From positions 1 through 64,000 of the forward strand of contig JAHBWH010000015.1 of assembly GCA_019637115.1 (NCBI GenBank): DNA of 64,000 nt, written 5' to 3'. Each line of letters starts with the position of its first letter. The first letter of the stretch is position 1. Made by a program: the position numbers and the translations under genes. The notes under the pieces are model-generated. The model had not been told where the DNA came from. It was given only the letters and a program-made list of their open reading frames with translations, and ran no database searches. This DNA comes from Myxococcales bacterium. Its GTDB lineage: Bacteria; Myxococcota_A; Polyangia; Polyangiales; Houyiibacteriaceae. Below, piece after piece: positions 8,765-19,895 of the stretch.

Positions 8765-9139
8765 TCAGCTCAGCTGCTCGAGCACGACGCGGACCGTCCA
8801 GTCAGGCGGCGGCGCGGCCAAGCCCGAGACGAGGCCACCCCCGTTCGCGTCCAGCACGACCACACCGCCGTCATGGCGCACGATGCGATAGCGAACCTTG
8901 TCGACCTCGAGCGCCTGCAGCCGCCCTAGCACAGGGTGCTTGAGCCCGAGCACACGGCAGCGCGTCTCGTAGCGCGGGCGATCGAGCCCCGCGGCGAGCA
9001 CGACGATGCCCATGCAGGGCACGGGCGAACGAAAGTGCAACGCGGACTCCTGCCCCGCGGCGAGGGATTGGTCGAGCCCGAACCAACGCGGAGCCCAGAG
9101 GGCCTCGAAGACCCGCTCGCCCGGCGCCCCCAACCTCAA
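8765..9139 (-). CDS. Hypothetical protein coupled to the helicase gene
   Basis: 124 aa from a TTG at 9139 that overlaps the helicase stop (TTGA), so translation is likely coupled. The protein is mixed alpha/beta with no signal peptide or membrane segment. Visible stretches include CMGIVVLAAGLDRPRYETRC and RYRIVRHDGGVVVLDANGG. I do not recognise the family. The alternative is that the true start is a few codons downstream. Its link with the helicase suggests cotranscription, not necessarily function in DNA repair. Confidence 0.6.
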   Translation of the reverse strand: MRLGAPGERVFEALWAPRWFGLDQSLAAGQESALHFRSPVPCMGIVVLAAGLDRPRYETRCRVLGLKHPVLGRLQALEVDKVRYRIVRHDGGVVVLDANGGGLVSGLAAPPPDWTVRVVLEQLS

Positions 9140-11169
9140 CCCCTCAGGCGGGCCAGGATCTGTCCCGCGAAGTCTGCCAACTCGTCAGCCCCCATCGGCT
9201 TCTCCCCGCTATGGGTATACGACTCCCAGGCATCATCGGGGAAGCCCTCCAAGAAGCGAGAGGGCACGCGAGGTACGACCTTTCCCCTCATCGTCCGCTG
9301 CGCAGGGCGGGTCAGATAGAGCAGCTCCTTCGCCCGCGTGACGCCGACGTAGAAGAGCCGGCGCTCCTCGTCGACGTCGGTCGGCGCGGCCTCGGTGATC
9401 TTCGGATCGATGGTCCGGCTGTGCGGCATCTGCCCTTCGACGCAGCCGACCAAGAAGACGACGTCGAACTCGAGCCCCTTGGCCGAATGCAGCGACGAGA
9501 GGGTGACGACGTTCTTCGCCTCCTCTTCCTCCTGCTCGGTGCGAAGCGTCAGGCGCGTGAGGAACTGACCGAGCGAGACGCCGCGATTCGACTCCTCGAA
9601 GCGCTGGAGGCTGCGCATGAAGAAGTGCACGTTCTCGCGACGACGCTGCCCATGCGCCGAGCTGTCCTCGGCGAGGTGCGCCTCGACCCCCGCGTCCCGC
9701 AAGAGCCGCTCGGTCGTCGTCACGACGGACGCCTTGCTCGCGAGCGCGCGACGCGCGCCGTCGATGGCCGCGAAGAGCTGCTGAACCCCGCGCCGCGCAC
9801 GCTCGGAGAGCTCCCCTTCGTCGGCCGCCTCCCGGAGCGCACGCTCGAGCGTGAGGCCGCGCAACGTCTTCATCGCCTCGACCTTCGCGAGCGTGCCCTC
9901 CCCCACGCCGCGTGGCGGCACGTCGAGGATGCGCCGGAGCGAGAGCTCGTCGCGCGGGTTCTCGACGACCCTCAAGAACGCGATGACGTCCTTGACCTCC
10001 TTGCGGTCGAAGAACTGCGTGCCGCCGAAGACCCGATAGGGCACGCCGCCGATCCGCAGCTCTTCCTCGAGGAGCTTCGCCGTCTGGTTCGAGCGGTAGA
10101 GGACCGCGATGTCCTTGTAGGGGAAGAGGCGCTCGCCGGGCGCGGCCTCGCCACCCCGCGCGAGCTCGCGGATCTCGCGGCAGACGAACTTCGCCTCCTC
10201 CCCCGAGTCGGCGAGGGCCACGACGCGGACCCGGCTGCCCTCGCCCTTCGCGCTCCGCAGCGTCTTGTCGTGGCGCTTGCCGCGGGACTGCGAGATCGCG
10301 GCGTTGGCGACGTCGAGGATCGGCTTGCGGCTGCGGTAGTTGAGCTCGAGCTTGACGACCTTGGTGCCGGGGAAGGTGCGCTCGAAGTCGAGGATGTTGC
10401 CCACCTCGGCCCCGCGCCACCCGTAGATCGACTGGTCGTCGTCGCCGACGACGCAGATGTTGTTGCGCTCGTTGGTCAGGAGCCGCACGAGCTCGAGCTG
10501 CGAGCGGTTGGTGTCCTGGAACTCGTCGACGAGGAGGAAGCCGAAGCGCGCGCGCCACTTCTCGCGCACGCTCGCGTGCTCGCGGAGGATCCGCACCGGC
10601 GCGACGACCAGATCGTCGAAGTCGACCGCGTGCATCGAGGCGAGCGTCGCCTGGTAGCGGGGGTAGACCTCGCGCGCGATCGCGTCGTACTCGAAGGTGC
10701 TCGGCGGCACGTCCTCGGGCATGAGGAAGGCGTTCTTCCACAGCGAGATGCGCGTGACGATCGAGGGGATGTCGAGCGCGCGATCACCACCGGCTTCTTT
10801 CACGAGATCGCGGACGAGCCCGTTCACGTCCCCTTGATCGAAGATGACGAAGCGGCCGTCGTAGCCGAGCTTGCGGTTCTCCTCGTGCAGGAAGCGCACG
10901 CCGAAGCTGTGGAAGGTGCTGAGCCAGAGCTTCTCGGTCGCCGCCGCGCCGACGAGCGGCAGCATTCGCTCGGCCATCTCCGCGGCGGCCTTGTTGGTGA
11001 AGGAGACGGCGAGGATGGTGTCCGGGCGGTGCCCGAGGCGCACGAGGCGGGCGATGCGGTGCGTGATGACGCGGGTCTTGCCGCTGCCCGCGCCCGCGAG
11101 GACGAGCAAGGGACCGTCGACGTGCTCCACCGCCGCCCGCTGGGCGGCATTCATTCCGGGATCGGTCAC
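9136..11169 (-). CDS. UvrD/Rep/PcrA-family 3'-5' DNA helicase
   Basis: 677 aa from a GTG at 11169, typical of Rep/PcrA (~670-720 aa). All superfamily 1A motifs are seen in order: Q-motif NAAQRAAV; Walker A AGAGSGKT (25-32); Ia AVSFTNKAA; Ib STFHSFGV; II VDEFQDTN; III GDDDQSIYGWRGAE; IV LNYRS; V LSSLHSAKGLEFDVVFLVG; VI RRLFYVGVTRAKE. It unwinds DNA with ATP and acts in replication restart, repair or removal of bound proteins. PcrA, Rep and UvrD cannot be separated confidently from this sequence. The short C-terminus after VPSRFLEGFP lacks the long PcrA tail and is nearer Rep. Confidence 0.95.
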   Translation of the reverse strand: MTDPGMNAAQRAAVEHVDGPLLVLAGAGSGKTRVITHRIARLVRLGHRPDTILAVSFTNKAAAEMAERMLPLVGAAATEKLWLSTFHSFGVRFLHEENRKLGYDGRFVIFDQGDVNGLVRDLVKEAGGDRALDIPSIVTRISLWKNAFLMPEDVPPSTFEYDAIAREVYPRYQATLASMHAVDFDDLVVAPVRILREHASVREKWRARFGFLLVDEFQDTNRSQLELVRLLTNERNNICVVGDDDQSIYGWRGAEVGNILDFERTFPGTKVVKLELNYRSRKPILDVANAAISQSRGKRHDKTLRSAKGEGSRVRVVALADSGEEAKFVCREIRELARGGEAAPGERLFPYKDIAVLYRSNQTAKLLEEELRIGGVPYRVFGGTQFFDRKEVKDVIAFLRVVENPRDELSLRRILDVPPRGVGEGTLAKVEAMKTLRGLTLERALREAADEGELSERARRGVQQLFAAIDGARRALASKASVVTTTERLLRDAGVEAHLAEDSSAHGQRRRENVHFFMRSLQRFEESNRGVSLGQFLTRLTLRTEQEEEEAKNVVTLSSLHSAKGLEFDVVFLVGCVEGQMPHSRTIDPKITEAAPTDVDEERRLFYVGVTRAKELLYLTRPAQRTMRGKVVPRVPSRFLEGFPDDAWESYTHSGEKPMGADELADFAGQILARLRG

Positions 11170-11280
11170 TCGGCACCCACCCTTCGCGCGGCGAGGTAGC
11201 GCGGCGCTCGGACGGCATCAAGCCCCCTCGGCGCGGAGAAACGCAAGGAGCGACGGAGGGACGATCTCGATGCAGGTGAC

Positions 11281-11330
11281 CGTCGAGCGACCTGCCGAGC
11301 AACCTGTCGAGCGACCTGTCGAGCCAGGAG
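11281..11330. repeat. Short tandem repeat (CGACCTGTCGAG type)
   Basis: About four imperfect 12-bp units in the 217-bp gap between the helicase start and the stop of the next gene. No gene is seen in 11170-11386. Confidence 0.7.
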
Positions 11331-11386
11331 GGCTGGCGCCACGGATCTGCGGCGACACCCAGGCACGTTCTTGCGGGGAGCCGCGC

Positions 11387-12094
11387 TCAGGTGGGGCCGC
11401 AGTCGTTGCAATCGCTGCCGAAAGCGCAGAGCGAGGTGTGGGAGCCGGGGCGGCCGTCATCGCACTCCCCGTCGTTCGCGTGCCGGCAGGTGTTCGTGCA
11501 CATGCCGCGCCCGCGCGCCTGAGGGTGGGCGGGCCCGCAGTCGTTGCAGTCGCTGCCGAGGGGGCAGAGCGAGGTGTGGGCGCCCGGGCGACCGTCGTCG
11601 CATTCGCCGTCGTTCGCGTGCCGGCAGGTGTTCGTGCACATGCCCCCGCCAGCCTGGACGCGCACATGCGGCTGGGCCTGCGCCTGACCGCCCGCGGGCG
11701 CCGGTCCGCAGTCGCCGCAGTCCGTGCCGTACGCGCAGACCGAGGTGTGCGCGCCAGGGCGACCGTCGTCGCACTCGCCGTCGTTGGCGTACCGGCAGGT
11801 GTTCGTGCAGAGCGACTGGCTGACCTGCACGACCTGCGGCTGCGGCTGGGGCCCGGAGACGATGCGCGGACCGGTCGGCGTCGGGGTCGTGTAGACGGGC
11901 TCGGCGCCCGGGGTGGCGAAGGGGTCGTTGGGATCGGCGACGACGACGGTCGGCGGCTGCTCCGCGTATTGCGGTTGCTGGTGGTCGACGACGACCTCCG
12001 TCGACATCGGCTCGTCGTCGTAATACGCGGCGCCGCACGCGGCGGCGGTCATCGCCAGCGCGGCGATGGTCGTGTGCGAGATCAGCGAGCGCAT
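11387..12094 (-). CDS. Lipoprotein with three cysteine-rich DGECDDG repeats
   Basis: 235 aa from the ATG at 12094, chosen because it opens a lipoprotein signal ending MTAAACGAA. A Pro/Gln/Val-rich linker (~residues 20-95) precedes three units of ~37-45 residues with the pattern CTNTCRxANDGECDDGRPG, then HTSxCxxGxDCxDCGP. Spacers are PAGGQAQAQPHVRVQ and HPQARGRG. Each unit has six or more Cys and a cluster of acidic residues, consistent with a disulfide-linked, possibly Ca-binding module broadly like LNR/LDL-A folds. Such repeats are common in myxobacterial exported proteins; ligand unknown. The gene is divergent from a membrane protein at 12408, with a hexamer array between them. Confidence 0.8.
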   Translation of the reverse strand: MRSLISHTTIAALAMTAAACGAAYYDDEPMSTEVVVDHQQPQYAEQPPTVVVADPNDPFATPGAEPVYTTPTPTGPRIVSGPQPQPQVVQVSQSLCTNTCRYANDGECDDGRPGAHTSVCAYGTDCGDCGPAPAGGQAQAQPHVRVQAGGGMCTNTCRHANDGECDDGRPGAHTSLCPLGSDCNDCGPAHPQARGRGMCTNTCRHANDGECDDGRPGSHTSLCAFGSDCNDCGPT

Positions 12095-12209
12095 CCAGAC
12101 CCTCCTCGCCCCGACGCCGGGGCAAGGGGAGGATAGCCAGCTGGAGACCCCTGGGCGAGGGCCGCATCCTGACATTGGCGTTCGGGTCCGCTTCTAAGGC
12201 TGGAGCGGT

Positions 12210-12290
12210 GTCCGTGTCCGTGTCCGCATCCGCGTCCGCATCCGCGTCCGCGTCCGCGTCCGTGTCCGCGTCCGCATCCGCGTCCGTGTC
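12210..12290. repeat. Hexamer tandem array (GTCCGY/ATCCGC), ~13 units
   Basis: GTCCGT, GTCCGC and ATCCGC follow one another without interruption between two divergently transcribed genes. It is one of the window-wide set of hexamer arrays. The rest of 12095-12407 shows no gene. Confidence 0.92.
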
Positions 12291-12407
12291 AGGGACATTC
12301 TCCAGTCCAGGGCTGCGTGCCCGGTCCACTGCGTCGGAGCAGCGTTCGGACGAGTGGCTCCGGTCGTGCGCTGGTGTCCGGTGGGGCTGCGCGGTATGTA
12401 GCCCGCC

Positions 12408-12977
12408 GTGGCGACGTTCCTCTTCGGCCTCGGCGGTCTCGCCGTCCTCGCGCTCCTCGCGATGGACATCGTCATCCTGCGTGGGCTCGAGCGCGCCGAT
12501 GAAGAGGCGCCGACGGAGCTCGCGCCAGAGCGCAGCAGCACGCACCGCGCGGGCGCGATCGCCGCGCTCGGCCTTGGCGTCCTCGGCTTCCCTGGCACGC
12601 TCGCGCCCGTCGTGCTGACGGTGCTGGCTTTTCAGGCTCACCCGATCACGACCGACGGCTGGGTTGCGCTGATTGCGGTCATCGTCGCCGGGCTCTCGAT
12701 GAGTGCAGCGGTCAAGAGCTTCCGGATCGCTCAGCTCCTGGGCCGCGTCTCCGGGGCGGCCACGCGTCTCGTGGGCGCGACGGTGGTCTACCTGCTCGTC
12801 TGGGCGGTCCTCATCGGCCTCCTTCTCCTGCTCGGCCGCGCCCCCGAAGGGCCGGTTCGCCTCGTCATCTGGGTCTACTCGGTGCTCCTGCTCGCGGGCA
12901 CGGCGGTCGTCGCAGCCACGGGACGCGACACGCTCCGTAAACTCCGCGCCGGGTCGGCCGCTCACCCGTCGCCCTGA
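12408..12977 (+). CDS. Integral membrane protein of unknown function
   Basis: 189 aa from a GTG at 12408. Five hydrophobic helices are visible: ~4-25, ~48-72, ~80-98, ~120-145 and ~150-172. A charged loop (ERADEEAPTELAPERS) follows helix 1. No catalytic motif or family is recognised. It is flanked by a hexamer array upstream and a convergent exported protein downstream. Confidence 0.72.
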   Translation: MATFLFGLGGLAVLALLAMDIVILRGLERADEEAPTELAPERSSTHRAGAIAALGLGVLGFPGTLAPVVLTVLAFQAHPITTDGWVALIAVIVAGLSMSAAVKSFRIAQLLGRVSGAATRLVGATVVYLLVWAVLIGLLLLLGRAPEGPVRLVIWVYSVLLLAGTAVVAATGRDTLRKLRAGSAAHPSP

Positions 12978-13010
12978 CCACGGAAGCGCGTCGCCTTCGG
13001 GAGCAGCGGG

Positions 13011-13481
13011 TCAGAGCGTCGGCGGGACGAACGGGATCGGCTCGGGTGCGCCGAGCTGCATCCGGGTCGGATCCTCGCGCGGCGTGTCCGGGGCGATCTC
13101 GGTGGTCACTACGGTGCGGTTTCGGACCGCCCCGCTCTCGCTCAAGTGAATCCCCACGCACGCGTAGAGCTGCCGGCGGAGGCCCTCCTGGCGCGCCACG
13201 AGGACGGCGTTCACTCCGCGCGGCGGGGAGGGGCGCTCGGCTTGGTACCAGGTCTGGCGGAGCAGCGCGTGAACCTCGGCGAGCCGCTGATCGAGACACT
13301 GGACCCGCGCCACGTCGCCGTCGCGCCGGGCCTCACCCAGCTGCCGAGCCGCCCATTGGGCCAGCCGCTCCACGCGAACCACGAGCTGCGTCAGCTCGAC
13401 GTCCCTCGGCCGGTCGTCGGCCCGGAGGGCGGGCGCGAGGGTCGTGACGAGCAGCAAGGCGGGGAGGACCAAACGGCGCAT
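13011..13481 (-). CDS. Small exported protein, unknown function
   Basis: 156 aa from the ATG at 13481, chosen because it starts a signal peptide (RRLVLPALLLVTTLAPALRA). The mature part has a helical region with LTQLVVRVERLAQWAARQL and QCLDQRLAEVHALLRQTW, suggesting a coiled coil, then a Pro-rich tail. An upstream in-frame ATG at 13520 adds 13 unhelpful residues. No family recognised. Confidence 0.65.
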   Translation of the reverse strand: MRRLVLPALLLVTTLAPALRADDRPRDVELTQLVVRVERLAQWAARQLGEARRDGDVARVQCLDQRLAEVHALLRQTWYQAERPSPPRGVNAVLVARQEGLRRQLYACVGIHLSESGAVRNRTVVTTEIAPDTPREDPTRMQLGAPEPIPFVPPTL

Positions 13482-13553
13482 TTCGGCGTGTGGGTTGTCA
13501 CGACGCCCCGCTCCGTTCAAGCCGCGCTGCGTCGGCCGCTCGGCCCCGAGGGG

Positions 13554-14321
<768 letters not shown>

Positions 14322-14385
14322 CGGCGGAGCGATAGCAGCGCACCGCCGGACACGCACCCGGCGGAGCCAAGGGCAACACCAGGTG

Positions 14386-14522
14386 AGGCCTGGGCCAGGG
14401 CCTGGGCAAGGGCCTGGGCTGCGCTGGGCTGGGCTGGGCTGGGCTGGGCTGAGCCTGGGCCTGGGCTGGTCTGGGGGCTACGCCTGGGCTGCGCTGAGCC
14501 AGGGCCTGGGCAACGCTGGGCA
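14386..14522. repeat. GGGCT/CTGGGC tandem repeats
   Basis: Pentamers GGGCT (five in a row near 14424-14453) and hexamers CTGGGC, CAGGGC fill the gap between divergent coaX and the PnbB-like gene. The array is less regular than the others in the window. Confidence 0.85.
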
Positions 14523-14577
14523 GGACCTGCGAACCCGCACGGCCCGCGCGCCCCGGGCGCTGCTACCCTCGCGCGCC

Positions 14578-15054
14578 ATGACGCCCCGCCTCGACGCCTT
14601 GCTCGGCCACCTCGACGAGATGCTCGCCCTCGTGAAGACGCTCGACCTGAGCCGGCCCGACGACGCGAAGGCCGCGCTCGACGCCGCTTTCCCGGTCGGC
14701 GGCCCCTCGTTCGAGGCGGTGCGCGCGCTCGTCCGCGAGGGCGTCGAGGCGCGATGGCTGGCCGACCGCGAGGCCGGCGGCGTGCGTTTCTCCCGTCCGC
14801 GGAAGGCCAGCGCCGAGGGCGAGCACTCCATCGACGTCGTCCACATGGATCGCCCTGGTCCGGGGCACACGCACCCGAACGGCGAGGTCGACCTCTGCTT
14901 CGCGGTCGAGGGCACGCCGCGCTTCGACGGCGCGCCCGAAGGTTGGACCGTCTACCCGCCGGGGAGCTGGCACGTGCCGACCGTCGAGGACGGCGTGATG
15001 GACATCGTCTACTTCCTCCCCGGCGGCGCGATCCGCTTCGAGCCGAAACCCTGA
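14578..15054 (+). CDS. DUF4863 / 4-hydroxylaminobenzoate lyase-like protein
   Basis: 158 aa from the ATG at 14578. The C-terminal cupin-like half has GPGHTHPNGEVDL, WTVYPPGSWHVPTV and IVYFLPGGAIRFEP, the conserved blocks of the PnbB family (PF16155, DUF4863). The N-terminal half has AAFPVGGPSFEAVRALV and GGVRFSRP, also typical. PnbB converts 4-hydroxylaminobenzoate to protocatechuate and ammonium. No nitroreductase (pnbA) is adjacent, so the substrate here is uncertain. Conserved His residues in the THPNGE and WHVPT blocks are present. Confidence 0.82.
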   Translation: MTPRLDALLGHLDEMLALVKTLDLSRPDDAKAALDAAFPVGGPSFEAVRALVREGVEARWLADREAGGVRFSRPRKASAEGEHSIDVVHMDRPGPGHTHPNGEVDLCFAVEGTPRFDGAPEGWTVYPPGSWHVPTVEDGVMDIVYFLPGGAIRFEPKP

Positions 15055-15278
15055 CCCCGATTCCGTCGGTCGACGGGCGAGCGCACGCGTCGCGCTCGCC
15101 CGCTCCCCCACTCGCTCGACGCCCCACCCACTCGCCAGCTCGATCGCCTCGGCGTCGACGTCGTGTCTCCAGGATCACCACGCGCGCACGTCCCGCGCGC
15201 ACGTCATGCGCGCACGTGGCGACCCGCCGACGCCCGGGTCGACCGCCGACCGCTCGCGGGTCGACGGCGACTCCGGGC

Positions 15279-15948
15279 TCAGCTCCGACCGAGCGCGTCG
15301 AGCAGAGGCGCGATCTGCGCGCGCTTGAGCTTGAGCCCGACGCGGTTCGCGACCACGACCGAGCTCACCTCGCAGATGTCCTCGTAGACGTCGAGTCCGT
15401 TCTGCCGGAGCGTCTCGCCCGTCTCGACGAGGTCGACGATCACGTCCGCCAGCCCGGTGAGCGGCGCGAGCTCCACGGAGCCCTGGACGAAGATCGTCTC
15501 CACGAGCTGCCCCTTCGCCTGGAAGTGACGCGTCGCGACGTGCGGGAACTTCGTCGCCACGCGCAGGACGGTGCCAGGCGTCGGCGGGTACGCCGCCCCG
15601 GTCGGACCGGCGACCGAGAGTCGGCAGCGCCCGATGCCGAGGTCCAGCGGCGCGTAGAGGTCGTATTCGCGCTCGAGCAGCACGTCTCGCCCGACGACGC
15701 CGAGGTCGGCGGCGCCGTACTCGACGTAGGTCGGGACGTCGTCGGGCTTGAGCAGGAGCCAGCTCACGCCGTGCTCTGCGTCCTCACGGATGAGCTGCCG
15801 GGTGCTGCGCGTCAGCGCGTCGGTGTCGAAGCCCGCCGCCTCGAGCCGGGGCACCAGCTGCTCGAGCACGCGGCCCTTCGGGACCGCCACCACCACTCGG
15901 CCGTTCGGGGCTACGGGTGCCGGCCGAGCGCGCTTCGTTCGGGTCGCC

Positions 15949-15956
<8 letters not shown>
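15279..15956 (-). CDS. hisG: ATP phosphoribosyltransferase, short form
   Basis: 225 aa, matching the short HisG form that lacks the C-terminal regulatory domain and works with HisZ. Seen: [12 protein letters not shown] at the start, [19 protein letters not shown], the PRPP loop area [19 protein letters not shown], and VANRVGLK at the end. It catalyses the first step of histidine synthesis from ATP and PRPP. It overlaps murA by 8 bp, a gene pair found in many bacteria. No hisZ lies in the window. The ~220 bp after its stop contain three GCGCGCACGT repeats and no gene. Confidence 0.96.
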
Positions 15957-17214
<1,258 letters not shown>

Positions 17215-17299
17215 CGCCGACTGATACGGCAGGGAGGGGCGGAGAGCAACGGAAGCCCCTCCACGGCACGGAGCATCGACGCGCCCCTCGGCCGGCTCC

Positions 17300-18229
17300 A
17301 TGCTCCGCGCCGTGACCGCCGTCAGCGTCGCCCCCTTGGTCGAAGTGCCCCGCGTGAAGGTCCACCTCGCGCTCGTCGCGGTCCAGGTGGCCTTCGGCGC
17401 CCTCCCCGTCGCCGGCAAGATCGCCATGGAGACCGTGGGCCCCTACGCGCTCTCGCTCTTCCGCGTGAGCGGCGCCGCGCTCTTCTTCGGCTTCCTCGCC
17501 CTACGGGGTCGGCATGCTTCCCCGATCCCGTGGCCCGACGTCCTCCGCATCGCGGGCTGCGGTTTGCTCGGCATGGCCGCGAACCAGGTGCTCTTCCTCG
17601 GCGGGCTCGAGCGCACCACGGCGACCAACGCCACGGTGCTGGTGACGACGATCCCGGTGTTCACCTTCCTCGTCGCGGTCGTCTCCCGCCACGAGCGCTT
17701 CGACCCCCGCGGCGCGCTCGGCCTGCTCGTCGCCTGCGCGGGCGTGCTCGCGATCGTCCACGTCGAGCGCTTCGCGCTCGCGAGCGACGGCCTATTGGGC
17801 GACCTGATGATCGTCGCGAACGCGCTCTGCTACGCCTGTTTCCTCGTCCTCGTCCGCCCGCTCGCCACCCGCTACGGCGCGATGCGCGTCGTCGCGATCT
17901 CCTTCGTCGCCTCGACGATCGCCGTCGCGCCCTTCGGCGTGCCGCAGCTCTCGGACGCCTTCGCCCGCGCCGACCTCCGCGCCTGGCTCACCGTGCTCTT
18001 CATCCTCGCGGTGCCGACGATCCTGACCTACCTGCTGAACACCTGGGCGCTCAAGCACGCGCGCTCGTCGACCGTCGCGGTCTTCATCTACCTGCAGCCC
18101 ATCGTCGGCCTCGCGCTCGCGGCGCTCGTCCTCGGCGAGACGCTCGGGCCGCGCGCGGTGGCGGGCACCCTCGCGGTCTTCGTCGGCGTCTGGCTCGTCA
18201 TCCGGCGCCCGGCCGTCGCAGCGACCTGA
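17300..18229 (+). CDS. DMT-superfamily exporter (two EamA domains)
   Basis: 309 aa with ten membrane helices in two five-helix EamA repeats: ~20-160 ([21 protein letters not shown]..., [22 protein letters not shown]) and ~168-305 ([21 protein letters not shown]..., [24 protein letters not shown]). It probably exports a small metabolite or amino acid. The substrate cannot be told from sequence. The start could be the GTG at 17345 or 17354, which would remove a non-membrane tail. It lies 86 bp from the divergent murA start and ends 10 bp from the convergent porin stop. Confidence 0.9.
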   Translation: MLRAVTAVSVAPLVEVPRVKVHLALVAVQVAFGALPVAGKIAMETVGPYALSLFRVSGAALFFGFLALRGRHASPIPWPDVLRIAGCGLLGMAANQVLFLGGLERTTATNATVLVTTIPVFTFLVAVVSRHERFDPRGALGLLVACAGVLAIVHVERFALASDGLLGDLMIVANALCYACFLVLVRPLATRYGAMRVVAISFVASTIAVAPFGVPQLSDAFARADLRAWLTVLFILAVPTILTYLLNTWALKHARSSTVAVFIYLQPIVGLALAALVLGETLGPRAVAGTLAVFVGVWLVIRRPAVAAT

Positions 18230-18239
18230 CGCTCCGGCC

Positions 18240-19733
18240 TCAGGGCAGGTTCACCTGCACCTGCACCCGCGTCACGTGGCCGCGCTGCTGATCGTAGGGG
18301 AAGCGATCCGAGGTGCGATCGACGAGGTCGTAGGCGAGCACGACCTCGAGGTGCCGGATGAGCTGCCACTCGATCCCGATCTCGAGCTCTCGCACCGTGT
18401 AATGCGGCGCGTTGACCATGAACTTCTTGCCGCCGTCGTAGTACGTGCCTCGCACGTAGGGGATGAGCGAGACCGTGCCGAGGATGCCGTCGAGCTTGAG
18501 CATGATCTGCGCGTAGGCGCCGAAGAGCGGCCGGCTGTCCACGACGGCGCGATCGTCGTTGCCGCGGCGACCCTGCTGTGGACCGACGCCCCACGTCGCC
18601 TCCGCCTGGAAGCCGAAGGGCTGCGGGTAGACGACGATGGTGCCGAAGACGCGCGCGTCGAGGAGCGAGAGGTTCCCGTCCGGGGTCCGGAACGACATGC
18701 CCTCCTCGTCGCGGAGGGTCACGCGATACTTGCCCACGTAGCCGCCGAAGCCGATCTCGACGAACTGGCTGCCGAACTGGAAGGGGTAGGCGAAGCGGCC
18801 GATGACGTGGAGATCGTCCGTGAGCGCCGGTTGGTTCGCGGTCTGGCCGTTGTAGATGCCGAGGCCGATGACGCCGTAGTCACCCGAGCCCTTCAGGCCG
18901 GACTGGACGAGGTGGCGGAAGCGCTGCTGGATCTCGACCGGGGTCCAATAGAAGAAGGCGCCGATGTCGCGCTCGTCGCGGACCGCGCTGTTGAGCGCGT
19001 CGTTCCGGTCGAGGGCGAGGCGGTTCTGGCTCGACTGGAGGTTCTCGAACCCATACGGCACCTTCGACTGCCCGAGGCGCAGGCGGAAGCGGTGCGCCTT
19101 GTCGAAGAAGACGTCGGCGTACCAGTCGCGCAGCACGAGCGCGTGCATCTGCGTGCCCGCGGTCGAGGCGAAGTCGGGCTGCAAATAGATCGAGAGGTGC
19201 TCGTGGAGATCACCGAAGATGATGAGCCGAGCGCGGCGGATGGCGAAGCCGTTGCCCTCGCCGATCGAGCGGTCGCCCTGCGTGTTGATGAGGTCGTCGT
19301 TCGAGTTGAGGCTCGGGAGGCGGTTGTAGCGGAGCTGGGTGTAGCCGCGGATGCTGATGCGCTCGTACCAGGCCAGCTCACGCGGCGGAGCGTCGGCATC
19401 CGGCTCGGGGCGGGCGGTCGGGGACGGCTCCGAGCGCGGTGGCTCGGATCGCACGGCCACCGCCGCGGGGCTCGTCTCGGCCTCGGCCACGCGCTCGGGG
19501 CTCGTCCCGCCCTCGGTCGTGCGCGTCGGCGCCGCTGGCTCGACCGGCGCGGTCGAGGGCGCGACCAGTTCGAGGGTCGGAGGCGGAGTTGCTGACGACG
19601 CGGCATGTCCGTCCCCCTCGGACCCGATCTCGGCCGCAGGGGCCTCCTCTCCACCCGCGTCCTGCGCGTGCGCGACGACGCTCGCGCCGAGCACCGCCAC
19701 GCAACCCAGCCATGCCCCAAACCCGACGCTCAT
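18240..19733 (-). CDS. OprO/OprP-family (phosphate-selective-type) porin
   Basis: 497 aa from the ATG at 19733, the first residue of a signal peptide ending ASVVAHAQ. A 120-residue low-complexity region (Pro/Ala/Glu/Arg/Ser) precedes the barrel. The barrel starts YERISIRGYTQLRYNRL and continues with FAIRRARLIIFGDLHEHLSIYLQPDFA, FRLRLGQSKVPYGFENLQSSQNRL and YGVIGLGIYNGQ, the standard OprO/P pattern, and ends in strands (VQVQVNLP). OprP-type trimeric porins pass phosphate or polyphosphate. Related proteins take other anions, so phosphate is only a family-level guess. The same frame is open further upstream (to 20018), but those codons overlap the leader-like element. Confidence 0.88.
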   Translation of the reverse strand: MSVGFGAWLGCVAVLGASVVAHAQDAGGEEAPAAEIGSEGDGHAASSATPPPTLELVAPSTAPVEPAAPTRTTEGGTSPERVAEAETSPAAVAVRSEPPRSEPSPTARPEPDADAPPRELAWYERISIRGYTQLRYNRLPSLNSNDDLINTQGDRSIGEGNGFAIRRARLIIFGDLHEHLSIYLQPDFASTAGTQMHALVLRDWYADVFFDKAHRFRLRLGQSKVPYGFENLQSSQNRLALDRNDALNSAVRDERDIGAFFYWTPVEIQQRFRHLVQSGLKGSGDYGVIGLGIYNGQTANQPALTDDLHVIGRFAYPFQFGSQFVEIGFGGYVGKYRVTLRDEEGMSFRTPDGNLSLLDARVFGTIVVYPQPFGFQAEATWGVGPQQGRRGNDDRAVVDSRPLFGAYAQIMLKLDGILGTVSLIPYVRGTYYDGGKKFMVNAPHYTVRELEIGIEWQLIRHLEVVLAYDLVDRTSDRFPYDQQRGHVTRVQVQVNLP

Positions 19734-19895
19734 TCGGGGTCCCGGTGGATGGTCGACGTGAAGGCCGCCCGCCACGACGACGACGGACGAACCGAAGCCC
19801 ACTCGACGAGGTCGGCGAGCGAGATCCGGGTCGAGGGTGGCGGATACCCCGAACGAACTTCGGGCTGGGGGCACTTGCCTCACGAGCTTCTTCAT
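19730..19895 (-). other. Candidate frameshifted leader ORF (copy 3) before the porin
   Basis: From an ATG at 19895 ten codons lead to CCC CCA. After a +1 shift, an open frame encodes PQPEVRSGYP...PSTRISLADLVE...RPSS and ends at TGA 19732-19730, overlapping the porin ATG (ATGA). It is homologous to 2755-2884. Substitutions between the two fall mostly on third positions of this frame (about 11 of 20). This supports past or present translation, but the shift itself is not demonstrated. Confidence 0.4.

Noticed and set aside
9211-11199. A 662-codon frame opposite the helicase gene.
   Set aside because: Low-complexity Leu/Arg/Asp composition; the helicase on the other strand has every family motif.
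14578-15054. A nitroaromatic degradation cluster around the PnbB-like gene.
   Set aside because: The neighbours are coaX and murA-hisG; no nitroreductase or ring-cleavage gene is seen.
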